From NCBI GenBank assembly GCA_029257435.1, contig JARIBI010000217.1:1-64000 (forward strand): 64,000 nt of DNA, written 5' to 3'. A model generated the notes under the pieces. That model ran no database searches, had not been told where the DNA came from, and saw nothing but the letters and a program-made list of their open reading frames with translations. Every line of letters begins with the position of its first letter. The first letter of the stretch is position 1. The translations under genes and the position numbers were made by a program. Origin of the DNA: Sporosarcina sp. Lineage in GTDB: Bacteria > Bacillota > Bacilli > Bacillales_A > Planococcaceae. This document shows, one piece after another, positions 1 through 9,209 of this stretch.

Positions 1-20
1 TTCTGAAAGGGAGTTTTAGT

Positions 21-959
21 ATGTCTATGATTCGTAAAAAGGTTTCTGTTATTGGTTCTGGATTTACGGGGGCTACGACTGCGTTTTTGCTTGCTCAGAA
101 AGAATTGTGTGACGTGGTGCTGGTGGATATCCCGAATATGGAGAGTTCGACTAAGGGGAAGGCGCTGGATATGCTGGAGGCGAGTCCTGTCCAAGGGTTC
201 GATGCTTCGATAACCGGTACGGCCGACTATGCGGACACCAAGGATTCGGACATCGTCATCATAACCGCGGGGATTGCACGCAAGCCTGGTATGAGCCGGG
301 ACGACCTTGTCCAGACGAATCAGAAGGTCATGAAGTCGGTGACGGCTGAAATCATCAAGCATTCACCTCATGCGACGATTCTTGTCTTAACGAATCCAGT
401 CGATGCGATGACGTATACGGTTTATAAAGAATCAGGATTGCCAAAAGAGCGAGTGATTGGTCAATCAGGAGTCTTGGATACGGCGCGCTTCCGCACATTC
501 GTTGCGCAAGAGCTGAACGTTTCAGTGAAAGACGTGTCTGGATTCGTGTTAGGCGGACATGGGGACGAAATGGTGCCGCTCGTTCGATATTCTGCTGCAG
601 GAGGGGTGCCACTAGATACGTTAATTTCCGCCGAGCGGATTGAAGAAATTGTGCAGCGGACGCGTAAAGGCGGTGCAGAGATCGTAAACCTTCTCGGCAA
701 TGGATCCGCGTATTATGCCCCGGCTGCTGCTCTCGTGGAAATGGCTGAATCCATCTTGAAAGACCAGAAGCGGATTATTCCTGCGATTGCTTATCTGGAA
801 GGCGAATTCGGGATGGATGGAATTTATTTGGGGGTTCCTACGGTTCTGGGGAAAAACGGAATTGAAAAAATTATTGAACTGGAGTTAACAGATGAAGAGA
901 AACAGGCGTTGCGTAAATCTGCAGACTCCGTGAAAGCGGTCATGCAAGTGCTCGCCTGA
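21..959 (+). CDS. mdh: Malate dehydrogenase
   Basis: NAD-dependent malate dehydrogenase of the TCA cycle, 312 residues, the LDH-like type found in Bacillus. It interconverts malate and oxaloacetate in the cytoplasm. Visible motifs: the Rossmann glycine-rich GSGFTG at about residues 12-17, the substrate loop [12 protein letters not shown] (Arg87, Arg93), the NPVD segment at about 125-128, the DTARF segment with Asp153, and the catalytic [10 protein letters not shown] with His180. An AAAGGGAG ribosome binding site at 6-13 supports the ATG at 21 (a second ATG lies at 27). In relatives it follows citZ-icd and precedes phoP, which fits the neighbour order here. A hairpin terminator follows. Identity is firm. 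Confidence 0.97.
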   Translation: MSMIRKKVSVIGSGFTGATTAFLLAQKELCDVVLVDIPNMESSTKGKALDMLEASPVQGFDASITGTADYADTKDSDIVIITAGIARKPGMSRDDLVQTNQKVMKSVTAEIIKHSPHATILVLTNPVDAMTYTVYKESGLPKERVIGQSGVLDTARFRTFVAQELNVSVKDVSGFVLGGHGDEMVPLVRYSAAGGVPLDTLISAERIEEIVQRTRKGGAEIVNLLGNGSAYYAPAAALVEMAESILKDQKRIIPAIAYLEGEFGMDGIYLGVPTVLGKNGIEKIIELELTDEEKQALRKSADSVKAVMQVLA

Positions 960-968
960 TATTCCAAT

Positions 969-1010
969 AAATCGAGTGGTGGTTATAGACACTACTCGAT
1001 TTATTTTCGT
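969..1010 (+). terminator. Rho-independent terminator after mdh
   Basis: Inverted repeat AAATCGAGTGGTG (969-981) with CACTACTCGATTT (990-1002), followed by a T-rich stretch. It separates mdh from the next transcription unit. Confidence 0.8.
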
Positions 1011-1062
1011 TTTATGATAGACTTTAAAGTAGATGGACAGTACCTAATAAGGGGGACTTTTT

Positions 1063-1542
1063 TTGATACTTGGTAAAAAAAGAAGGATCGGAAGAGGGAT
1101 TAACGACATTAAGGTTGGAGAGAAACTTAAATTGACTGAAAAAATAGAAGATAGAGATCTTCTCCTCTATCTTGGATTAACGAACGACCCGAATCCAATC
1201 TATATTCAACATGACTTCGCTTCACAAACAGCCGTTAAAAAACCGGTTGTACCGACACTTATGTTAACCGGTATCATTACGTCAGCTGTTTCTAAATACT
1301 TACCTGGCCCAGGGTCATATATTCTTGCTCAGCATCTGGAGTTTCCTGTTCCTGTGTACCACTACGAAACAGTTGCGATTACAATGGAAGTACAAGAGGT
1401 TCATACCGATGAGAATCGAATCGATATAGTTGTAAATGCCGTAAACGAATCCGGAGATCAGACGATTATCGGCTCGGTGACCGTTGCTGCCCCCGAATTA
1501 AAAGAAAAACAACTGACTTCACAGTCATTGGATAATTTTTAA
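1063..1542 (+). CDS. MaoC-like hot-dog fold protein, catalytic His apparently replaced
   Basis: 159 residues, start TTG at 1063 after a GGGGGA ribosome binding site. The pattern LTNDPNPIYIQHDFA at about residues 44-58, followed by VVPTLMLTGIITSAV, matches the MaoC/R-specific enoyl-CoA hydratase fold, where the usual motif is D-x-NP-x-H-x-D. Here the position normally held by the catalytic His is Tyr (NPIY), so hydratase activity is doubtful. It ends two bases before phoP begins, so the two are probably translationally coupled, although no functional link to phosphate control is known. It could be a degenerate binding protein or a dehydratase with altered chemistry. The fold call is fairly safe and the function is not known. 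Confidence 0.7.
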   Translation: MILGKKRRIGRGINDIKVGEKLKLTEKIEDRDLLLYLGLTNDPNPIYIQHDFASQTAVKKPVVPTLMLTGIITSAVSKYLPGPGSYILAQHLEFPVPVYHYETVAITMEVQEVHTDENRIDIVVNAVNESGDQTIIGSVTVAAPELKEKQLTSQSLDNF

Positions 1543-1543
1543 T

Positions 1544-2254
1544 ATGAATACTGCAGAGGCAATTTCAACGAAAACGATTTTAATCGTAGAAGACGACCCT
1601 TCGATTTGCACACTTCTTGACTACAACCTAAAACAAAATGGGTACCAGACGATCGTAGCGACAAACGGGTTGGATGCTTTGGAAGTAGCGACGAAGAGCA
1701 AGCCGGATTTGATTGTGCTTGATATCATGCTCCCTGGTATGGACGGCATCGATGTTTGCCGTAACTTAAGACAGCGCAATATGGAAACCCCTATCATCAT
1801 GCTGACTGCTCGAGGGGATGAGACCGATAAGGTTTTAGGATTGGAGATAGGTGCAGACGACTACATGACCAAGCCTTTCAGTCCGCGTGAACTAACAGCT
1901 CGTGTGAAAGCGGTGCTGCGCCGTGCGAATGGACCGAAACAGCCAACCGATAGTATAAGCATCAATGGATTAACGGTGTATCTGGAACGTTATCAAACTG
2001 AACTGAACGGGGAACTGCTTGAGTTCACGCCAAAGGAATTCGAACTTCTTGTTCATCTTATGAAACATAAAAATCGCGTATTATCCCGTGATCAGCTGTT
2101 ATCCGCAGTTTGGAATTACGATTTTAGCGGGGATACTCGTATTGTAGATGTTCACATTAGCCATCTTCGGGATAAAATCGAAGAAGATACAAAAAAACCG
2201 CGTTCCATTAAAACTGTGCGGGGGATTGGCTATAAATTCGAGGAGTATTCATGA
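1544..2254 (+). CDS. phoP: PhoP-type response regulator
   Basis: OmpR/PhoB-family response regulator, 236 residues, partner of the adjacent kinase in phosphate-starvation control. The receiver domain (about 10-125) shows the acidic pocket VEDD (16-18), phosphoacceptor Asp60 in LIVLDIMLPG, Thr88 and Lys110. The C-terminal winged helix (about 140-236) contains LTPKEFELL-like and VDVHISHLRDKIE segments nearly identical to B. subtilis PhoP. It overlaps phoR by four bases (ATGA), indicating coupled translation. No strong ribosome binding site is seen at 1544, so it may depend on translation of the preceding gene. Confidence 0.93.
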   Translation: MNTAEAISTKTILIVEDDPSICTLLDYNLKQNGYQTIVATNGLDALEVATKSKPDLIVLDIMLPGMDGIDVCRNLRQRNMETPIIMLTARGDETDKVLGLEIGADDYMTKPFSPRELTARVKAVLRRANGPKQPTDSISINGLTVYLERYQTELNGELLEFTPKEFELLVHLMKHKNRVLSRDQLLSAVWNYDFSGDTRIVDVHISHLRDKIEEDTKKPRSIKTVRGIGYKFEEYS

Positions 2255-3684
2255 AAAAAGAAGGTCACTCCCAAAGAATCCTACTCACAACTAGTGCTGC
2301 ACTAGTTGTCTTTTCAATTATGTTATGGATTGTCATCAGCCAATTTTTCAATATAGCGGATTCGAATACAGATCCAGCGCTGGAAAAGAAATTCATACTC
2401 TATTTAACGGTCGTTATTTTACTGTTCCTCGTCTTAAGTTTGTTCACGGTGTCGCGAATCATCTACCATTTCACGAAACCCGTGGACGAATTGACACTTG
2501 TCGCAAGGAAGTTAGCAAGTGGAGATTACAAAGCACGGACAAGTGTCAGTGAGTTCAAAGATCTAGGAAATTTAGCCGTTTCTATTAATCAAATTGCAAG
2601 AAACGGCCAGGAAACCCAAATTGTCAGATCGATGGAGAAAGAACGGCTGAAAACTCTTATTGAAAGTATCGGCAGCAGTTTACTGATGCTTGGAAGAGGG
2701 GGATCTGTAAATCTGATGAACGGGGTTTTCGCGCAAACCTTTCATGCGTCTTCTTCAGATGCCATCGGAAAATCCTATAAAGAAATTGGTCTGCCGTTAG
2801 CTGCTGAGAAATTGATTGAGGATGTTTTTCTATCGGAACAAGTCCATGAACGGCAAATTCGAATTCAACAAGAATACGGTCCCCTTGACTTGACCGTTTA
2901 TGGGGCTCCGGTTATCGGACGACATGGTAATTGGCTGGGGATTATTGTAGTATTCCATGACATTTCAAAGATTATTAAGCTGGAAGAAATCCGAAAAGAT
3001 TTCGTTGCCAACGTTTCCCATGAATTACGCACACCTGTTACATCCATAAAAGGGTTTGCGGAAACACTGCTAGATGGAGCGCTTTCGGATCCTGATATTT
3101 CACGGGACTTCATCACCATTATCGAAAAAGAAAGCGGACGTCTGCACTCTCTTGTGTCGGATTTGCTGGAATTGTCGGGAATTGAACAGCATGGGTTCAC
3201 GCTTAACTTATCGGAAGTGGATGCTGCAACTACCATACATGAAGCTGCCCAGCTAGTATCAGGCAAACTCGCAGAAAAACAAATGACAATCGAGATTGAT
3301 GAAATGAGTGACCTGGTGATTGAAGCAGATAGCGGCCGTCTTATGCAAGTGCTTGTTAACTTGCTGATCAATGCGATTACGTATTCAAAGCAAGGTACGA
3401 CAATACGTATATCAGGAAAGAAAGATCATGATTCCATTATCATTTCAATTGCAGACGAAGGCATTGGAATTGAGAAAGAAAAGCTGAAAAGAGTATTTGA
3501 ACGATTTTACCGTGCTGACTTAGCCAGAAGTCGTGAGTCTGGCGGGACTGGTCTTGGACTTGCCATTGTGAAGCATTTACTGGAAGCGCATCACGGAAGT
3601 ATTTGGGTGGACAGTGAGCTGGGTGAAGGGTCAGAGTTTTTCGTAAAGCTCCCTATCCAGCAACACCCGCAATCAACAGAATAG
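2251..3684 (+). CDS. phoR: PhoR-type sensor histidine kinase without a large extracellular domain
   Basis: Membrane sensor kinase, 477 residues. Order seen: TM1 about 11-31, only about 16 residues outside, TM2 about 48-68, HAMP about 70-122, PAS about 130-240, HisKA with the autophosphorylated His257 in NVSHELRTP, and HATPase with N box NLLINAITYS, G1 DEGIGIE and G2 GGTGLGLAI. B. subtilis PhoR is larger (about 579 residues) because of an extracytoplasmic sensor domain that is missing here. Input must therefore come through the membrane, the PAS domain or a transporter partner such as the Pst system (inference). Its position after phoP and before polA is the conserved Bacillus arrangement. Confidence 0.9.
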   Translation: MKKEGHSQRILLTTSAALVVFSIMLWIVISQFFNIADSNTDPALEKKFILYLTVVILLFLVLSLFTVSRIIYHFTKPVDELTLVARKLASGDYKARTSVSEFKDLGNLAVSINQIARNGQETQIVRSMEKERLKTLIESIGSSLLMLGRGGSVNLMNGVFAQTFHASSSDAIGKSYKEIGLPLAAEKLIEDVFLSEQVHERQIRIQQEYGPLDLTVYGAPVIGRHGNWLGIIVVFHDISKIIKLEEIRKDFVANVSHELRTPVTSIKGFAETLLDGALSDPDISRDFITIIEKESGRLHSLVSDLLELSGIEQHGFTLNLSEVDAATTIHEAAQLVSGKLAEKQMTIEIDEMSDLVIEADSGRLMQVLVNLLINAITYSKQGTTIRISGKKDHDSIIISIADEGIGIEKEKLKRVFERFYRADLARSRESGGTGLGLAIVKHLLEAHHGSIWVDSELGEGSEFFVKLPIQQHPQSTE

Positions 3685-3772
3685 AAAAGGACCTCGTCGT
3701 TTTCATTTCATCCTGCCCGCGTGGTAAGATGGAAGGAGACGACGTTTTTTTATGAAGGAGTGGACGAGCTAC

Positions 3773-6400
3773 GTGACGACTAAAAAAATTGTATTACTTG
3801 ACGGAAACAGCTTGGCTTACCGTGCGTTTTTTGCATTGCCATTATTAACAAATGACAGTGGAATCCATACAAATGCAGTTTATGGATTCACGATGATGCT
3901 GCAAAATATTTTAAAAGAAGAACAGCCGACACATGTGCTCGTTGCTTGGGATGCCGGGAAAACCACATTCAGGCACAGTACGTTCAGTGAATACAAAGGT
4001 GGCCGTCAAAAGACACCGCCTGAGCTGTCGGAACAATTTCCATATTTGCGCAAGTTATTGACGGCATATAATATTCCGCAGTATGAATTGGAAAACTTTG
4101 AAGCAGACGATATTATCGGAACGTTAAGCCGTACCGCGAGCGAAGAAGCAGCGCATACAGTTGTAATTTCCGGAGATAAGGATTTAACCCAACTTGCGAC
4201 GGATTCAACAACTGTATGCATCACGCGTAAAGGAATTACCGATATGGAAATCTATACGCCTGCACATATTGAAGAAAAGTACGGAATCGAACCACTTCAA
4301 ATCATCGACATGAAAGGTTTGATGGGAGACGCATCAGATAATATCCCTGGTGTGCCGGGCGTCGGTGAAAAGACCGCATTGAAGCTATTGAAGGAATATG
4401 GGTCCGTTGAGCATGTATATGAGTCCCTTGAAGCAATTAGCGGTAAGAAATTGAAAGAAAACTTAACGAATAACGAAGAACAGGCGTATATGAGTAAGCA
4501 GCTGGCGACGATTGAAGTGAATGCCCCGATTACAATCGGACTTCAGGATTTGTCGTATAACGGACCGGACGAAGAATCACTTACTTCGCTTTATAAAGAA
4601 TTGAAATTTACAACGTTACTTGAAAAAATGGGTGTAGAAGATGTTGAAACTGAGCCTATTGAAGCCATTGAAGTTGAAATAAAGCACAAAGTGACAAAAG
4701 CGGACCTTTCCGATCAGATGGCTGTTCACTTGGAAATGATGGATGAGAACTATTTAACATCGGAGTTATTCGGACTTGCGATGACACATGGGGAGACCGT
4801 GTTTTATGTATCTATGGATGATTTAAAGCAGGATGAGGTTCTGAAAGAGTGGTTAGCTGATTCAGAGACGAAAAAGTTCACGACAGATGCGAAAGCTCTT
4901 TTTGCAGCGCTGGCCGCGATCGGCATTCCTGTAGCAGGAATCGATTTCGATTTAACACTTGCTGCTTATATTGTGAACCCATCCTTGTCAATTGACGATG
5001 TGTCGGAAGCCGCTGCATCGGTTGGCTGGAATGGAGTTCAGAAAGACGAGAAGATTTATGGTAAAGGCGCGAAAAAAGCAGTCCCGGAACTTGAGGAAAT
5101 TGCACAGCATGCGGGTACTAAAGCTGCTGCGGTATGGAATTTGTTCGAACCTGTATCCGAGAAACTGAAGCAGAACGAGCAATACGAGCTGTATCATAAT
5201 TTGGAATTGCCTCTTGCAAAGATTCTAGGGAAGATGGAATCGATGGGTGTTAAAACGGATCTGAACACGCTGCAAACAATTGGCACGGAATTGACTAGCC
5301 GTCTGGAACAGTTAGAAACAACGATTTATGAGTTAGCTGGACAACCATTTAACATTAACTCCCCGAAACAGCTAGGTGTGATTCTGTTTGAAAAGATTGG
5401 GCTTACGCCAATCAAGAAAACGAAAACTGGCTATTCCACAGCTGCGGATGTGTTGGAGAAGTTAGCACCGGAACATGAAATAATTCAACACATTCTGCTG
5501 TTCCGTCAGCTTGGGAAATTGAAATCCACATATATTGATGGATTGTCAAAAGAAATCCATGAAGACGGTAAAATCCATACACGTTTCCAGCAGGCTTTGA
5601 CACAAACAGGACGGTTAAGCTCTATCAACCCGAACTTACAGAACATCCCGATTCGTTTGGAAGAAGGGCGTAAGATTCGTGCGGCATTCGTCCCTTCAGA
5701 ACCAAACTGGATTATGTTTGCAGCGGATTACTCACAAATTGAACTGCGTGTGCTTGCGCATATTTCACAGGATGAAAAACTGATTGCGGCATTCCGCGCA
5801 GGAGAAGACATTCATACGCAAACCGCCATGGATGTATTTGGTGTACCAAAAGAAGAAGTGACTTCGAATATGAGACGGGCAGCAAAAGCGGTTAACTTTG
5901 GAATCGTCTATGGAATCAGTGACTACGGATTATCTCAGAGTTTGGATATCCCGCGTAAAGAAGCCGCTAAATTCATCGATACCTATTTAGCCAGCTTCCC
6001 TGGAGTTAAGAAGTACATGGATGATATTATCGTTGATGCAAAACAACGCGGATTCGTTTCTACGATGATGAACCGCCGCCGCTATTTACCCGACATTTCA
6101 AGTTCGAATTTCAATTTGAGAGGTTTTGCAGAGCGTACTGCGATGAATACACCAATTCAAGGGACGGCAGCGGACATCATTAAAAAGGCGATGATCGATA
6201 TGGACACACGTCTGGAAACGGAAGGACTGCAAGCTCGGATGCTGCTGCAAGTGCATGACGAACTAATCTTTGAGGCTCCTGAGGAAGAACTGGAGCAATT
6301 GAAAAGAATCGTACCTGAAGTGATGGAATCGGCGCTGGAACTGGATGTTCCTCTAAAAGTAGATTCAGCGTATGGCGCAAGTTGGTACGACACAAAGTGA
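3773..6400 (+). CDS. polA: DNA polymerase I
   Basis: Pol I for Okazaki fragment processing and repair, 875 residues from GTG 3773; an upstream in-frame ATG at 3752 would give 882. GTG is preferred because AAGGAG precedes it and the protein then starts MTTKKIVLLDGNSLAYRAFF, like B. subtilis PolA. Domains: 5'-3' exonuclease (about 1-290), an inactive proofreading-like domain (about 300-470; the usual DxE motif is absent, VHLEMMDEN instead), and polymerase with motif A DYSQIELR, motif B RRAAKAVNFGIVYG and motif C QVHDEL. It is probably cotranscribed with mutM, which starts 10 bases later. Confidence 0.95.
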   Translation: MTTKKIVLLDGNSLAYRAFFALPLLTNDSGIHTNAVYGFTMMLQNILKEEQPTHVLVAWDAGKTTFRHSTFSEYKGGRQKTPPELSEQFPYLRKLLTAYNIPQYELENFEADDIIGTLSRTASEEAAHTVVISGDKDLTQLATDSTTVCITRKGITDMEIYTPAHIEEKYGIEPLQIIDMKGLMGDASDNIPGVPGVGEKTALKLLKEYGSVEHVYESLEAISGKKLKENLTNNEEQAYMSKQLATIEVNAPITIGLQDLSYNGPDEESLTSLYKELKFTTLLEKMGVEDVETEPIEAIEVEIKHKVTKADLSDQMAVHLEMMDENYLTSELFGLAMTHGETVFYVSMDDLKQDEVLKEWLADSETKKFTTDAKALFAALAAIGIPVAGIDFDLTLAAYIVNPSLSIDDVSEAAASVGWNGVQKDEKIYGKGAKKAVPELEEIAQHAGTKAAAVWNLFEPVSEKLKQNEQYELYHNLELPLAKILGKMESMGVKTDLNTLQTIGTELTSRLEQLETTIYELAGQPFNINSPKQLGVILFEKIGLTPIKKTKTGYSTAADVLEKLAPEHEIIQHILLFRQLGKLKSTYIDGLSKEIHEDGKIHTRFQQALTQTGRLSSINPNLQNIPIRLEEGRKIRAAFVPSEPNWIMFAADYSQIELRVLAHISQDEKLIAAFRAGEDIHTQTAMDVFGVPKEEVTSNMRRAAKAVNFGIVYGISDYGLSQSLDIPRKEAAKFIDTYLASFPGVKKYMDDIIVDAKQRGFVSTMMNRRRYLPDISSSNFNLRGFAERTAMNTPIQGTAADIIKKAMIDMDTRLETEGLQARMLLQVHDELIFEAPEEELEQLKRIVPEVMESALELDVPLKVDSAYGASWYDTK

Positions 6401-6410
6401 GGGAAGTACG

Positions 6411-7283
6411 ATGCCTGAATTACCAGAAGTAGAAGGAGTTGTGCGCTCATTAGCGCCTGTTGCAAGAGGCCGTAAAATTAGCGGTGTGAAAATTTCTGAA
6501 ACGGTAGTTAAGTCTAAAGCTGCAGGAAAAGAGGCTATCGTGAAAGGTCATTCCGTGGAACGGTTTTCTACGGAACTTGCTGGTTTTATGATTGAAGCTG
6601 TAACAAGACGCAGTAAATACATCTATTTTCATCTCAAAAAGGACGATACATGCCGCTTGCTTGTCAGTCACTTAGGAATGACTGGAGCATGGTTCGTTGT
6701 GAATACGATTAATGAAATCCGGGAGCAAAAGTTCAGAAATCATGTGCACGCCATTTTTCAGCTGGGAGATGGCGGGCTTCTCGTATATTCGGATATTCGG
6801 CGTTTCGGAGAACTTCGGCTGCTGACGTGTGAACAGGATCATCAGCCATTGACGTTCATGGCTCCTGAACCATTCGATGTTGGTGCTGAACAGTTTTTTA
6901 TCGATAAAACGAAGTTAGATAAATACGCGAAGAAGCCAATCAAAGAAGTGATTATGGACGGTCAAGTCATTTCAGGCTGTGGCAATATTTACGCTACAGA
7001 AGCTCTGTTCAGAATAGGGATCCACCCAAAGCGGGCAGCAGGCAAAATCAGTCTCATTAGGAAGCAGCAGTTATTCCATGAAATTGTAACTGTATTGGAT
7101 GAAAGTATTCAAGCGGGTGGGAGCTCGATCTCCGACTATCGGAATATAAATGGTGAAGCGGGTTCCATGCAGGAACGTCTTCAAATGTACGGCCGTAAAG
7201 AATGTCCGAAATGCGGAACCAAGACTGCCTCCATTCAAATTGCGAATCGAACATCCACCTACTGCAAAAAATGTCAGCGTTAA
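6411..7283 (+). CDS. mutM: Formamidopyrimidine-DNA glycosylase
   Basis: Fpg/MutM base-excision repair glycosylase/AP lyase removing 8-oxoguanine, 290 residues. The start ATG 6411 is chosen because the mature protein must begin PELPEVE, with Pro at the new N-terminus acting as the Schiff-base nucleophile and Glu next to it. A GAGGGAAG ribosome binding site overlaps the polA stop. The C-terminus carries the zinc finger C-P-K-C ... C-K-K-C-Q-R. The PELPEVE start excludes the longer reading frame that opens at 6372 inside polA. Operon polA-mutM-coaE. Confidence 0.96.
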   Translation: MPELPEVEGVVRSLAPVARGRKISGVKISETVVKSKAAGKEAIVKGHSVERFSTELAGFMIEAVTRRSKYIYFHLKKDDTCRLLVSHLGMTGAWFVVNTINEIREQKFRNHVHAIFQLGDGGLLVYSDIRRFGELRLLTCEQDHQPLTFMAPEPFDVGAEQFFIDKTKLDKYAKKPIKEVIMDGQVISGCGNIYATEALFRIGIHPKRAAGKISLIRKQQLFHEIVTVLDESIQAGGSSISDYRNINGEAGSMQERLQMYGRKECPKCGTKTASIQIANRTSTYCKKCQR

Positions 7284-7296
7284 AAGGAGCACTCGT

Positions 7297-7887
7297 ATGA
7301 TTATTGGGCTAACAGGAAGTATTGCAAGTGGTAAAAGTACAGTCGCGAATTTCTTAAAGAAACAGGGATACCCCGTTGTGGATGCAGATGAGATAGCCCG
7401 TCTGGTAGTAGAGCCGGGCAGTCCTGTGCTCAAGACAATTGAATCCGTATTTGGTGCGGATGTCATTAAAGAAGATGGGTCGATGGATCGTGCCAAGATG
7501 GGGAAACTGATTTTTGATGATAACAAAAAGCGTGAACAGCTGAACACTATCATTCACCCCGCTATTCGAAAAGAACTCATTGCACAAAAAGAAGCACAAT
7601 TAGCTGCAGGAGCGGAAACTGTGATTTTGGATATTCCATTACTATTTGAAAATAACCTGCATGATTATGTAGAAAAAATTCTTGTCGTTGCTGTTACTCC
7701 TGAAGTTCAAAAAGAACGTCTGATGAGTCGAAATCAGTTCTCAGAACAGGAAGCAGAGTCAAGAATTGCCTCACAGCTTCCGATGGAGATTAAGAAACAG
7801 GGCGCAGATGCCGTAATTGATAACAATGGGGAACTGGCTGAAACTGAACAGCAAGTAGTGGATATATTAAAGAAATGGCAAGTTTAA
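7297..7887 (+). CDS. coaE: Dephospho-CoA kinase
   Basis: Last step of coenzyme A synthesis (ATP plus dephospho-CoA to CoA), 196 residues. The P-loop GLTGSIASGKST lies at residues 4-15, followed by DADEIAR and the DIPLLFENN segment typical of CoaE. The ATG at 7297 follows AAAAGGAG at 7282-7289; longer in-frame starts inside mutM are rejected because they put about 50 unrelated residues before the P-loop. Thirteen bases after mutM, so part of the same operon. B. subtilis has ytaF between the two, which is absent here. Confidence 0.94.
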   Translation: MIIGLTGSIASGKSTVANFLKKQGYPVVDADEIARLVVEPGSPVLKTIESVFGADVIKEDGSMDRAKMGKLIFDDNKKREQLNTIIHPAIRKELIAQKEAQLAAGAETVILDIPLLFENNLHDYVEKILVVAVTPEVQKERLMSRNQFSEQEAESRIASQLPMEIKKQGADAVIDNNGELAETEQQVVDILKKWQV

Positions 7888-7948
7888 TAGAGTTCTGAAA
7901 AATCAAACATTGTTCAATGTTGCACAAACTCTTTCCACGTGTTAAAAA

Positions 7949-7991
7949 TGTGTTATACTAATTACGATATTTGAGTAAACAGTATAACATC
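7949..7991 (+). promoter_or_regulatory. gapB promoter with paired CcpN-like operators
   Basis: TGTGTTATACT (7949-7959) fits the published CcpN consensus TRTGHYATAYW at all 11 positions. The reverse complement of 7981-7991 (GATGTTATACT) fits 10 of 11. The two copies face each other as an inverted repeat (GTTATACT / AGTATAAC). The first copy contains an extended -10 element, TGTTATACT at 7951-7959. In B. subtilis CcpN represses gapB and pckA under glycolytic conditions, so placement immediately before gapB makes the same control likely. The role is inferred; the motif match is direct. Confidence 0.75.
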
Positions 7992-8013
7992 ATACATATT
8001 GGGAGGACTTTTC

Positions 8014-9036
8014 ATGACAACATCAGTAGCGATTAATGGTTTTGGTCGAATCGGCCGCATGGTATTCCGGCAGTTGATAGTAGAGGATGAGGTCACAGCT
8101 ATTGCGATTAACGCCCTTTATCCGCCAGAAACATTAGCACACTTGATTAAGTATGACACAACCCACGGAACCTTCGTTGGCGATGTAGTAATTGAAGAGA
8201 ATGCATTGCTTGTTAATGGCAAGCGTGTAGAACTTGTCGCAGAACGGGATCCATCCAAACTCCCTTGGAAACAGCTTGGCGTAGATATCGTCATTGAAGC
8301 AACGGGTGTGTTTAATGCGCGTGACAAAGCGGCACTTCATTTAGAAGCCGGTGCAAAGAAAGTGATCTTATCTGCACCAGGTAAAAATGAAGACATCACG
8401 ATTGTCATGGGTGTCAACGATGAAAAATTAGACATTGAAAAGCACGACGTCATTTCGAATGCAAGCTGTACAACAAACTGTCTCGCGCCAGTCGCTAAGA
8501 TTTTGAATGATGAATTTGGAATCGAAAATGGTTTGATGACGACAGTACACGCTTATACAAATGATCAGAAGAACTTGGATAATCCGCACAAAGACCTTCG
8601 TCGCGCACGTTCATGCGGCCAGTCGATCATTCCGACTTCAACTGGAGCTGCGAAAGCATTATCACTTGTACTTCCTGAACTTGAAGGGAAAATACATGGA
8701 ATGGCTCTGCGTGTTCCGACACCGAACGTTTCGTTAGTGGATCTAGTTGTGGACGTTAAAAAAGATGTTACGGCAGAACAAGTGAATGACGCGTTTAAAA
8801 AAGCGATGGCGGGTTCTATGAAAGGAATCCTAAGCTTAACGATGGAGCCGCTCGTTTCGATTGACTTCAATAACACATCTGACTCAGCAATCATTGACGG
8901 ATTATCAACAATGGTCATTGGAGATCGTAAAGTGAAAGTTTTAGCTTGGTATGATAACGAGTGGGGCTATTCAGCACGCGTTGTGGATTTGACTAAAAAA
9001 GTAGCTAAAGAACTTCGCGCTAGCGTAAAAGCTTAA
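8014..9036 (+). CDS. gapB: Glyceraldehyde-3-phosphate dehydrogenase, gluconeogenic GapB type
   Basis: 340 residues, the same length as B. subtilis GapB. NGFGRIGR lies at about 8-15 and the catalytic SNASCTTNC has Cys152. The sequence after strand 2 reads AINALYPPETLAHLIKYD, lacking the Asp that fixes NAD specificity in glycolytic GapA (NDL). This points to an NADP-preferring gluconeogenic enzyme converting glyceraldehyde-3-phosphate and 1,3-bisphosphoglycerate. The ATG at 8014 follows GGGAGGA at 8000-8006. Its neighbours coaE and nrdR match the B. subtilis order except that speD is missing between gapB and nrdR. Confidence 0.94.
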   Translation: MTTSVAINGFGRIGRMVFRQLIVEDEVTAIAINALYPPETLAHLIKYDTTHGTFVGDVVIEENALLVNGKRVELVAERDPSKLPWKQLGVDIVIEATGVFNARDKAALHLEAGAKKVILSAPGKNEDITIVMGVNDEKLDIEKHDVISNASCTTNCLAPVAKILNDEFGIENGLMTTVHAYTNDQKNLDNPHKDLRRARSCGQSIIPTSTGAAKALSLVLPELEGKIHGMALRVPTPNVSLVDLVVDVKKDVTAEQVNDAFKKAMAGSMKGILSLTMEPLVSIDFNNTSDSAIIDGLSTMVIGDRKVKVLAWYDNEWGYSARVVDLTKKVAKELRASVKA

Positions 9037-9046
9037 TATCTAACCG

Positions 9047-9095
9047 AAAACTGTCCTTCTTGCTGCTTGAAAGAGCAAAAGAAGGGCAGTTTTTT
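9047..9095 (+). terminator. Terminator after gapB
   Basis: AAAACTG-CCTTCTT pairs with AAGAAGG-CAGTTTT across an internal stem, followed by six T. Confidence 0.8.
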
Positions 9096-9168
9096 GCCGC
9101 AGCTGACTGTGCTGGTACTTCTTCAAACGATGTCCGAGTAATCCCGGGTGTTGTGTAAACGCTCTCTC

Positions 9169-9177
9169 TGTTATACT
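9169..9177 (+). promoter_or_regulatory. Extended -10 promoter of nrdR-dnaB-dnaI
   Basis: TGTTATACT is an extended -10 (TGn plus TATACT) 33 bases before the nrdR start. A TTGTGT at 9151-9156 could be a -35 with a short 15-base spacer. No clear NrdR box is seen. Confidence 0.45.
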
Positions 9178-9209
9178 AGATGAACTACAGAAAACCGGAG
9201 GAACGAATC

